From: Luzula sylvatica
Taxonomy: Eukaryota; Streptophyta; Magnoliopsida; Poales; Juncaceae
Assembly: GCA_946800325.1 (NCBI GenBank)
Contig: OX326957.1
Span: 18,008,591-18,072,590, forward strand
Reading direction: 5' to 3'
Length of the DNA: 64,000 bases
In this document: in pieces, positions 46,452-55,977 of the stretch
How positions within the stretch are numbered: the first letter of the stretch is position 1
How the letters are laid out: every line of letters begins with the position of its first letter
The notes under the pieces: generated by a model
Databases searched by the model: none
What the model saw: only the letters and a program-made list of their open reading frames with translations
What the model was told of the DNA's origin: nothing
Translations under genes and position numbers: made by a program

Positions 46452-48153
46452 CAACCATTATAAATTGATCCTGGATCCGTCCCTGAAAGCAACATCGAGA
46501 TGATGAGATAATCCGTGATAGCGAGAATTCATACGATAAATTCAAATAAAATGTCTTCAATTACATAGTTATGAGAAAAAATAAATGAAAAGTAAGTCTT
46601 TTGCTTTTGTTAGGCATTGTATTTTGCGTATGTTTTTTTATATGTTATAATTATTTAGAAGGGGTTAGACTTGTCCTTTCAAAATAATAATAAATAAAAC
46701 AACCATGCTATATCACATTATTTTTAGAGTGATGATACTCATTCTTTTACAATTCATCTATTCGCTTGATATGCTAACACGTGCATTAAATTCTAGTAGT
46801 TAGTCATCAATTTTTTGTTTGGATCGTCCTACAAAAAATTAACAATAATTAAATGTCCACCGTTTACACATCATTAATATATTTAATGTTTTTATTGGAT
46901 TTGTTTACCACTATCCATAATTAATTAAATATAAATCTACAAATTTGAAAAAATAAGTTAATGTACTAAACTGGTTTATATGACCAGTTTACACTGTTAA
47001 ACACGTGTTAAATCTTTCTCAATAACATTGTTTACCACAATCCATATTCAATTAACTCTAACTTTATTCATTTGAAAAATAAATCATTTGATGTTGAATT
47101 AATCCATCGTTTAACACATGTTAAACGGATCCACACATAATTAAATTTTTTTTTAACAAATTAGAAATGCAATTAATTTGTATGTGGTACATATTTTAGT
47201 ATGCTAGGTTTATCACATGGTAAAAACTAATGTATATTTTTAACATGCATTTATTAATTTATTGTTTGTCATGTGTTAGATTTGATTTAGCATGATATTC
47301 GATTAATTAAATTTCGACCAACACATCAAGTATCGTGGGGTCCGTAAAAATGACAAGTATAATTTTTCTTACTTTTATAGCACTTTTAAATTATCTGTGG
47401 TCAATGACGAATGTGTGACTACATTAAAGTTCTTCACATAAAATTAAGTGTTGAATGTGCCTTCCATCTTATCTTCGATTGAAACCAACTTGGATATGTT
47501 CAGACAAATCGAGTTGTACAATTGCTAGGAGGATAATAAACGGGAAATTTAAGCTTAACCAAATAATCAAGTCGAACTTGTACTTAAAACACATTATAGG
47601 ATTATACACCAAACATATGGTGTTTATCCTATAAGTATACAATAATTTCATGGCATGCAATAAAACTATTTAGGAGTTCCTACCTAAATAGTTTTAAGTA
47701 TTACGTGATGAGCCAAAGCTTACTCAGAACTTTAATGAAATATGTATCTTGGATATTTGTAAAACTGAATCTAGAGAAAAGAACACCGTTCGAATCATAG
47801 TTCGAAAAATTAAAAACTCGACTCGGTCTCTAACAGAATAGAGTTATTTTCAAACTCGCTTAAGAACTCATTGAATTTCTAACACAATAACTCGATTGTT
47901 TATAATAAAATATTATTTTTCATAATCAATATTTATCAGGAACAGTACTTTATTTTTGTTTTAAAGTCGTACACAATTTAAATATTAAAAACAATTTACT
48001 TCAAAAAGAAAATATTAAAACAATTTGATGAGAAAGAAAGAAAATCGGAATTACTTCCTTTTGGTTGAATTTTCATTCAAACACAAAACACGTGAATGTA
48101 ATTTCCAACATGCAATATTTGCACCAAATTGCTATCCAAGTCCAGTTTTCAAA
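46452..48153. other. Non-coding stretch, AT-rich
   Basis: No gene supported. Several related palindromic words such as TAAACACGTGTTAA (46995) and TTTAACACATGTTAAA (47110) are scattered in 46760-47300 between TTAATTAAT stretches. Confidence 0.35.
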
Positions 48154-48162
48154 AATAGTAAA

Positions 48163-49148
48163 GGATGGTGATACTTTGAGAGACTTTTTTGGAGGTTAAG
48201 CGCAGATTTTTATTAGAAATTAATTATGACTATTTTACCCTTCATTTTTTAGTGCATGATATTTTTTACCAAAATTGTTGAGGTTGCCTACTTCCTCTCT
48301 CATGTTTTATTTTTCTTATGAGAACATTTACATCTGCTCTTAGATCACCACAACATCCTCTGTATCAAAAAATTTATGTCTAAATCATATTTGGATACGA
48401 AGATAAAGTATATTTTCTTTTTCTTTTTGCAAGATCTTCGTCCATTTTTGTCTCATACCTTATAATTGTTTTTACATTTTTTTTATTTTTATCAGAACTT
48501 GAAATTATATTCATAACTTGTAGTGCATTATGTTTTGATTAATAAGTGTTCTACTATATTAGATAAATGACAACGACCTAAAAAGTGGATTCTAAGATTA
48601 TGATATATTAATATTATTGTAGATTATAAACATGATTGAATGTTGTTTTTAAATATTTAATTTCACAAACATATTAATATACATATTATTTGATAGTATA
48701 AAACAATGAAAATAAAATTTATGTGTTTTCTAACATACAATAAACAAGTCAGAATAAAGAATAAAATAAAAACTTCTGATGTTAATTTTTATGAATAATA
48801 AATGAAATATTAAAATTATACAAACACAACATTTAATTATTTTATTTTAGTGAAATCACTACATGTTAAAAATTATTTATGAATTTTCTTAAAATTAATA
48901 AAATTAATGGAAAAATAACAAAAATAAAAGTTTGGTAGAAAGGGAATTTTTGAATTTTCCAAAAAGATAGGAGGTATTTTAGAATATCCAAAAAAGATAG
49001 AGCGTTTTTTTAAAATTTCACAACAAATTATCGTCCAACTTTAGAAGATTCTCGCACATTAAATATTAGGGGAAAAATAGTCATACTTTCATTTTTTTTC
49101 AAAATCTACTCTCAACTCTCAAATACGGTTCTTAAAATGTCACCACCC
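48163..49148. mobile_element. Mutator-like MITE, 986 bp
   Basis: Perfect 9-bp duplications AATAGTAAA at 48154-48162 and 49149-49157 flank it. The left end GGATGGTGATACTTTGAGAG and the reverse complement of the right end GGGTGGTGACATTTTAAGAA form an imperfect inverted repeat of about 50-60 bp that includes AGATTTT further in. The 9-bp duplication and G-starting ends are those of the Mutator superfamily. AT-rich inside, no transposase. Confidence 0.82.
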
Positions 49149-49157
49149 AATAGTAAA

Positions 49158-50333
49158 ACAGGCTTTTACTATGCGCCCATATTTCACCTAAAAAATCCAT
49201 CATAAAATTATTAACATGATTAATTTACATACGGGCCAAGGGCACATATTATCATATTAATTATATTAATTAATATATGTTAATCACTATGTAGATGTTG
49301 ATTATGTAAATTCACATGTTAGTTATATGAATTGTTATAATAGAATTTTTATAGTAAAAAGGTTGCATATGATTATTCAAATTTAAATTTTAGCGAAATG
49401 ATTCGTTTTGCCAGTTTTTTTTAACGTAGACCTTTTTTAACTACAATATATCTTTTAAATTTATAATTTTTTCAAAATATGTAATCTACATTTCAGACGT
49501 AACATTTGTTTTCTAAACTATAATACATTTTCTAAATTAAAATTTTGTGTAGATATTTATTGTAATTTTGAATAAACATATTTTTTTACATGACAATTAT
49601 AACCTTTTGAATATAAGAATACATTTCTGAAAATATCGATGATTAATATCTTAAATAATAATTTATATATCTTGGTTAAAATTAACATACCTATATTGAT
49701 TTTTCAATCAAATATCCTAGTTCGATATTATATATTTATGGGAAATTTCCAAATAACCCCTTATCTTTTCTTGAATTTGTAAAAAAAACTCCTAACTTTT
49801 GGGAAATTCCATAAAACCCTCTACAAACAAGGTTTCATTTTCAATTTCCCCGCTATAGGGGTATTTCATGGTGTTACAAATTTTTAAGACCAAAATACCG
49901 CTCTTATATTCATATTTAAATTTATTATACTTTTTATGAATTATTTTATTAATTTAAAAGACTTTCTAAATAGTTGTTAACATATACTAATTTTTAAAAA
50001 CTATATATCATATACTTAATTTTAATATTTATTTTATTTTATATTTTGTCGTACAAAACTAAAAATAAACAACAATATGAAAAATATTTCTGAAAATATC
50101 TTGACAAAACAATATTATTTTAACATTTAGTTTTAATTTTCGGCAGTTGTTAATAAAAATAGTTACTAACAAACTAGCTGCTGAAATCAAATTAGTTGTT
50201 CAAATTAAAATCAGTGACAGTATTATTTTAATACTAGTTTTAATTATTCTTTCATTCATTTTGTAATTTAACAAGAAATACTATTTATTAACAATTTTTA
50301 TTAACAACTATTGATAACTAAAACTAAATACAG

Positions 50334-50337
<4 letters not shown>
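49158..50337. other. Non-coding stretch, AT-rich
   Basis: No gene, terminal repeat or array recognised. Confidence 0.35.

Positions 50338-50385
<48 letters not shown>
50338..50385. repeat. TA dinucleotide microsatellite
   Basis: About 24 TA units directly abutting the outer end of LTR M, which therefore inserted in or beside a TA run. Confidence 0.95.
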
Positions 50386-50388
<3 letters not shown>

Positions 50389-50803
50389 AGGGTTACGCAC
50401 ACGATTATCATAGTGTGAAACGGAAATTAGTTCACGTGCGTAACCTAATTCTACCGGGATCACGCCCTAAAACCAACGAAAAAGGAAGAGTTGTGGAGAT
50501 AATTACCTCGTACAAGTTAGTACGTGTTGATTACTTCTCCAAATCCGTGAACCTTCTCCAAGAATCGCTCGTGCAATCCCTCTACTCGTGTCCACCTCGA
50601 TTTCGTCCGATCGGAAATCGCCAACGCCGTTCTAGTCGACGTCACGTTTGAATCTCTCAAATCCTTTTCTCAATTCTCCCTCTCAATCTCTCAGATCTAA
50701 TCTGAATTCTATGGAAGAAGAAGAAGAGAAACGACGGCTCAAAACCCTAGAAAAACTTAGGTCAAATTCCGGAATCAGAAATTTATATATATAGGAAATA
50801 GGT

Positions 50804-50904
50804 CAGTTCGAACGAACTTAACATAGTCCGTTCGAACGAACCCACTTCTGTTTATCACGAATAAGTCCGTTCGAATGCACTGATATAGTTAGTTCGAACG
50901 AACC
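50804..50904. repeat. GTTCGAAC palindrome array in LTR M
   Basis: Four copies: AGTTCGAACGAAC, CCGTTCGAACGAAC, CCGTTCGAATG and AGTTCGAACGAAC, about 30 bp apart, just downstream of the TATA box on the minus strand. One copy also lies in 22561-22679 and an isolated GTTCGTTCGAACGAAC at 30961. Confidence 0.8.
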
Positions 50905-50926
50905 TTATTCTGACTGCAGAATTGCC

Positions 50927-50934
50927 TATTTATA
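50927..50934 (-). promoter_or_regulatory. TATA box of LTR M
   Basis: Minus-strand TATAAATA within TATATAAATAGG; also present in the captured fragment near 22610. Confidence 0.6.
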
Positions 50935-50975
50935 TAAATTCTTCCAAATTAATTATTAAGCCATATTTTCTTTCA

Positions 50976-52284
50976 AACTCCCTCTTGGATTAAGACTTAA
51001 TCAACTTGGCCATATGTCCAACATATGTCGTGAGATCTAATCTTACGTGATTCCATTTTGTTTGTCCAACAAACGTATTGGTGAGCAATATCTTGAGAAT
51101 CCGATATATTACGAAATCTTGGTGTGACCGTGTAGGTTTCGTCTAAGACTGGCAGTGGATATGGCAGCAATCCACAAGGTATTGCGAGCACTAGACTGCC
51201 GTTAATACCTACCCAGAATTAGCACGAAAAAGGTGGAGAACACCTTTATGAAGATGCAGTACATCTTCATACCTAGCTCAGATAAGTGTTACTAGTCCTC
51301 TTGTTAGCGATATCTTCCGATCAAAAGAGTCACGGTGAAGCGTAAGACTTCAAGTCATCCCCTTTTCTTTTTGATCAGATACACTCTTTCTCGATAAGAA
51401 TTAGATTGATAATAACAATGCGAACTCTACTGAGTTCCATCGAGCTTGGCCAAGCATTTCATCAATCTCAATTCAATCGAGGGGCCCGAGAGATATCTCC
51501 CCCTATCCTTTTTCAAGGTTAGAAAGGAACAATTCCTATCTTGCAATCTCACATCCTTTGCCTATGCTAAAAACAATACCCAATAGTAATCTCTGCTACA
51601 CAGTTACGCGTAGGGTTAATTATATCAAAGTATTGTCTTTTCACATACTAGGTATCCTTGAGACCAGTCAAGTATGAAGAACTAAAACGCACTATCTGGA
51701 TATGAGTTCGTCTCCAATTACTCTAACCATGTTACAAACTCATATAGTGGTCAGTCCAATATACGACGCCGCGTATATCCATATTCTAGAATCGACGCTA
51801 CCGTCCCAGATCAGTAAAACCTGATCATCTCATCTACGAATATGCCAGTGTATGTAAAAGTCTCCATTCAGTGAATGGACTACCTGGTTCAAACCTATGA
51901 ACAACTTTATACACGAGGGACGTTTTAGAATTATATTTATTCCGTTTAGCGGTTTTACTATCATTCAATTGACGAATCAATATGCCAGACTATGGCCATG
52001 CAACATATTATTCTCAATTGACTCGATGCACTAAACTAGAATAAAATTCAAGGTCTATCCGATTATTATAATCGAATAACCTTTCACACACTTTCTTGTA
52101 ATTTAAATTTTTTGAAATATGAAGGTTTCGGGTTTAGGTCATATAATGAATAATAATATAAATATCTGTCTCATAAACAAATACAATCCCAATAACACGC
52201 CTAGGGCATAATAAATGTTCTCCCACTTGCACTAGGCAGATCGAATCCCCTTATGCAATAAGAAACATAAATAAAACATCCAAT
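50976..52284 (-). other. U3 or 3' non-coding region of copia M
   Basis: On the minus strand this follows the order of F's post-pol region (AACATGGTTAGAGTAATTGG, TTCTTCATACTTGA, ATTGGGTATTGTT, AGATAGGAATTGTTC). A second polypurine-like word GTGGGAGAAC lies only about 60 bp after the pol stop (52218-52227), followed by TATGCCCTAGGCG, a common start region of plant copia LTRs. Whether this block is inside or outside the LTR cannot be decided without the 5' LTR. Confidence 0.6.
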
Positions 52285-53244
52285 CTAACACTGCGATAGA
52301 TATCCCAATCCTATCGCCCTAGCATGCTGCTCATGCTTGGCACGTGATAGTGGCTTCGTAAATGGATCGGCCACGTTATCATCAGTAGGTATCTTCATTA
52401 TTTTCACGTCACCTCTCTTCGTAATCTCACGAATCAAGTGGTAACGCCGGAGTACATGCTTGGACCTGTGATGCGCTCGCGGTTCCTTGGATTGTGCTAT
52501 TGCTCCGTTATTGTCACAATACACATCCATGGGACTCGAGATGCTTGGCATAACTCCAAGTTCCATCACGAACTGTCGTAGCCAGACAGCCTCCTTTGTG
52601 GCTTCCGAAGCCGCGATGTATTCCGATTCAGTTGTAGAATCAGCCACCGTCTTCTGTTTGGAGCTTTTCCAAACAACAGCTCCGCCATTGAGCGTGAAGA
52701 CGTAACCACTTTGAGATTGGAAATCGTCCGGGCAAGTTTGGAAACTAGCATCTGTATATCCTTGGATAATCAGATCTCCTTCCGAACCTCCATAGACAAG
52801 AAACATATCTTTAGTATTCCTGAGATACTTAAGAATGCTCTTGACTGCGGACCAGTGAACTTCCCCGGGATCAGACTGATAGCGCGAAGTCACACTCAAC
52901 GCATATGCGACATCTGGTCTAGTACATATCATGGCATACATGATCGATCCTATAGCCGAAGCGTATGGGATCCGACTCATTCGCTCACGTTCAGCGTCTG
53001 TTGAAGGACACTGATCCTTTGTGAGAGAAATGCCATGTGACATTGGCAGAAATCCTTTCTTGGATTGCTCCATGTGAAACCTAGTTATCACTTTGTCAAT
53101 ATATGTACTTTGACTTAGTCCGAGAAGTCTCCTCGATCTATCTCTATAGATCTTCACGCCTAAAATATATGCGGCTTCTCCTAAGTCCTTCATTGCGAAT
53201 TGACTACCCAAATATGCCTTAACCTGGTTAAGCATTGGGATGTC
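52285..53244 (-). pseudogene. pol: pol of copia M: RT end and RNase H (C-terminal exile)
   Basis: Minus-strand reading continues exactly from the codons interrupted at 62117. It contains the AYLGSQFAMKDLGEAAYILG block, STYIDKVI, GSIMYAMICTRPDVAYA, RNase H with GYTDASFQTC, STTESEYIAASEATKEA and YCDNNGAIAQS, then the HHRSKHVLRRYHLIREI and ADPFTKPL blocks, and a stop at 52285. The frame is undamaged apart from the insertion of F, so M was probably coding-competent when F arrived. Confidence 0.9.
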
Positions 53245-53249
53245 ATTTC
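53245..53249 (+). repeat. Target site duplication ATTTC (left) of F
   Basis: Exact partner of 62112-62116. Confidence 0.95.
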
Positions 53250-54248
53250 TGAAGGAAATACAGTTTCAGGATCAACCGTAAAAGTGTACACAAGGATTAA
53301 CGAATGTAGTCGTACATTCGTAGCCATAACTTTCAGTAGGAAAATCCGATTTGAATGGTTCAAATTGGGTAAGATAGATAATTAGATTATCTATAACCTT
53401 CATGTAGAAATATATTTCATATGAACGAAGTATAAGTGTCATTTCTATGAAATACCGAAAGGGTGCAACAGTATGACATACAGTTAGTAAAACAGTCATA
53501 ACTTTTGCATACGAACTCCAATTGGGCTGGGCCAAATTGGGTCGTGGAGATAATACGATTATCTACAACTTTCGTGTTGGTTGATTTTCTGTCAGAGAAA
53601 TTTATCAATTTCGTCTGGACAGAATACTGACCAGGTTCATGCAGTTTTCTGTGTGAGAGGGTGTATATTGGATATACATGCCTTTTGGCTAATCCTGATC
53701 CTATTAGATATAAATAGGATTTTCTCTCTCATCTTAACTAAGCAATTCATTCAGAATTATCCAGAAAATTGTGAGACAAATTTCTAGAGATTGAAAAGGT
53801 GTAAAAGAGAGAAACCGTGAAAAGGTGTTTTACGGTTTAGAGAATCAATTCGATTAAGCAAGTTCACCGGTGCATCGTCTAGGCAGGTGCATCCGTGACC
53901 GAAGTCTTGCGATTCAAGGTGGATACATGTAGAGGAGCAACAACTGAGGCTCTCACGATTGTGATCGATTCGGACGAGTAGATTGAGTCGGAGACGAAAT
54001 CAAGCGAATCGGCGAAGTCAACGAGCGGTGAAAGACGCGTGGTGTGGGACGCGCGTATTGTCACCAACGTGACAGGAGAAAGAAGGCAGCGATCAACCCT
54101 TCGTGTGCAATCAATTTTGCACCGGTAAAGATCTAACCTTCTATTTGCATCGTACCCTCGAAGTCGTGGCGTGATCTCGGGAATCGGGGAACCGGACCGG
54201 GCCTACATATCCGCTGCGCGGGCCCGGGGCCGGGGATATTCCCCATCA
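53250..54248 (+). mobile_element. 5' LTR of F, 999 bp
   Basis: Opens TGAAGGAAATACAG and closes CCCCATCA. U3 holds two units of about 170 bp, each with an AGATAAT-NNN-ATTATCT palindrome (53376-53392, 53548-53564). TATA box at 53709-53716. The last 400 bp are GC-richer and end in CCGCTGCGCGGGCCCGGGGC. Confidence 0.95.
53709..53716 (+). promoter_or_regulatory. TATA box of 5' LTR F
   Basis: TATAAATA followed by TTTTCTCTCTC; the same offset (459) occurs in the 3' LTR at 61572-61579. Confidence 0.7.
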
Positions 54249-54249
54249 G

Positions 54250-54261
54250 TGGTATCAGAGC
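54250..54261 (+). other. Primer binding site of F
   Basis: TGGTATCAGAGC one base after the LTR, complementary to initiator Met-tRNA, followed by GATCGCC as in C. Confidence 0.92.
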
Positions 54262-54529
54262 GATCGCCATCGATTCGAGGGTCGAATCATAGTCGTATAT
54301 TAGATATACGCACGGGTTATCAAAGTTCGTACCCGTTTGCATGATGTTACATATAGAGAAAGTCAAATTCCGTTAAAATCACAAGTGGAATTCGCTAGAG
54401 ATTGATCAAAAGTTGATTGAGAGTATCTAGGAATGATCGTGAAAAAGTTTCATGATTTATCGTTTTGGAAACGAGCGAAAACGGACGAAACGGCAAAATC
54501 TGCAGAAAGTTAGAATACGAAACAGTGAG

Positions 54530-55065
54530 TAAAACTAAGATAATTTTCAGTGGAAAACTCCAAATTGATTGGATCAAATTGGCGTAGTTAGATAATGAGA
54601 TTATCTATGACTTTGATACAGAACGTTTTTTCATTTGAACGAATTATCAGTGTCGTTTGTATGAAATACTGAAAGGGTGCGACTGTTTGACATACAGAGA
54701 CTAAAACGTCCGTATATGTCGCATATAAACTCCAATTGAGTCCAATCCAATTGGGTTAGTTAGATAATAATATTATCTAGAACTTTCGTTCACGTTCAAA
54801 GTCGTTTGGAACAACTTAATATTTTTGTTTCAACAGAATACTGAAAAGGTGTCTGTAGTTTTCTGGTTGAAAAGGTGTCTATTGGATAAACTTACTTTTT
54901 CATTTGTTCGTATTTTACTAAAATTGGTATAACTTTCAGTAGAAAATTCCGATTTGAATGGTTCAAATTGGGTTAGTTAGATAATGAGATTATCTAGAAC
55001 ATTCATGTTGTAATATATTTCATTTGAGCGAAGTATTGGTGTCGTTCTAATGAAATACCGAAAGG
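54530..55065 (+). repeat. Extra U3-like repeat block in F leader
   Basis: Three units with AACTTTCAGT-like, CCAATT(T/G)GA..., TTGGGTTAG, AGATAATNNNATTATCT and AACTTTCGT words also present twice in each LTR. Probably duplicated from U3 or shared through recombination. Confidence 0.75.
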
Positions 55066-55480
55066 GGTGCAGAAAAACAGTTTTTCTGCCGCCCCGGGGG
55101 CAGTTTTTGGCGCCCCGGACGCGTCCCGGGCGAGGTTTTCTCGCGTCCCACGGCCCTTGCGTTACGACGGATGGGGAAGTCCGTTATAACGGACCCTTCT
55201 CTGGATGCTGTTTTTGTTTTCGCGATAACTTTGGCTACGAAGCTCGGAATTTTGAGTTCTTTATATCGATTTGATCGGCATCAAACATTCTAGCATATTA
55301 GATAATTAATTATTTAGAATAATTAATCCCCCTAAATAAATCATATGCATTTACAAATCTTGTGATAGTGATATAATATGATTATGTCACGAATTTAGAA
55401 ACATGCAATGGCATGATCCCTCATAATATTTAAGTCATGGAAATGCCTTCCTTATCCACAACCATCGAGATTGATATGAC

Positions 55481-55519
55481 ATAGTGCGTGGTTTCAGGCC
55501 ATAGTCGGGCACGTACTAT
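55481..55519 (+). other. Leader hairpin 1 of F
   Basis: Stem ATAGTGCGTG/CACGTACTAT, ten pairs with one G-T, around a 19-nt loop with AGGCCATAGTCG. Confidence 0.65.
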
Positions 55520-55556
55520 TGTATATATTGGTGCGGGTGGTAAGCGTTAATTGGGG

Positions 55557-55593
55557 ACTCACGTGGTTTCAGGCCATAGTCGGGCACGTGAGT
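55557..55593 (+). other. Leader hairpin 2 of F
   Basis: Stem ACTCACGTG/CACGTGAGT, nine perfect pairs; 19-nt loop identical to that of hairpin 1. Confidence 0.65.
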
Positions 55594-55786
55594 AGTTCAA
55601 TTGAACGATACGATGGATATGGTTGTGACTTAACCGTCCAAGCCAATCCGATTGGAGTTCGGGGCATAGATAGAATGCACACACGGAACATGGATTGTAT
55701 TGGATACGATTCGTCACCGAAATTCTATAAAGGAACGAGAGTCGTATTGGATACGATTGGATTTAATCCTACCTAAAATATCGAGA

Positions 55787-55817
55787 TCTCATTTGTCGGC
55801 CATAGTCACTTATGGGA
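55787..55817 (+). other. Leader hairpin 3 of F
   Basis: Stem TCTCAT/ATGGGA, six pairs with one T-G, 19-nt loop with CGGCCATAGTCA. Confidence 0.55.
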
Positions 55818-55977
55818 GGATCGTAAAATATGGGTCTTGAGTGTTATGGACTTGGAGTCCCGGATCGGTATGAGGGTTGTCGATTCGATAAAATAACACT
55901 ATCATATAATCATCATATAAGCCCTATAAGATAAGTACGCAACGTTAGTAATCAATCTTTTATTTCATTTGTAGAAT

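Larger units (their letters stand above)
50386..50975 (-). mobile_element. 3' LTR of copia M (secure part)
   Basis: On the minus strand the outer end reads GTAACCCTACA (50386). By alignment with the F-type junction (GGGAGAC|TGAAGG) the minus-strand word GGGAGTT|TGAAAG places a possible LTR start at 50975, and the captured fragment at 22561 begins at nearly the same base. It has a TATA box at 50927-50934 and four GTTCGAAC-core palindromes just downstream. If the start is at 50975, U3 is unusually short (about 45 bp before TATA), so a longer LTR reaching about 52217 is also possible. Confidence 0.7.
54262..55977 (+). other. Leader of F, 1.7 kb
   Basis: Untranslated leader, long for a copia. 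54530-55065 contains three more U3-like units with the palindrome AGATAAT-NNN-ATTATCT (54590-54606, 54762-54778, 54979-54995), absent from C's leader. 55085-55165 is built of CCCCGG/CCCGGG palindromes and 55165-55195 has CCGTTATAACGG. Three hairpins with a shared loop lie at 55481-55519, 55557-55593 and 55787-55817. No upstream frame is recognisable as protein. Confidence 0.8.
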
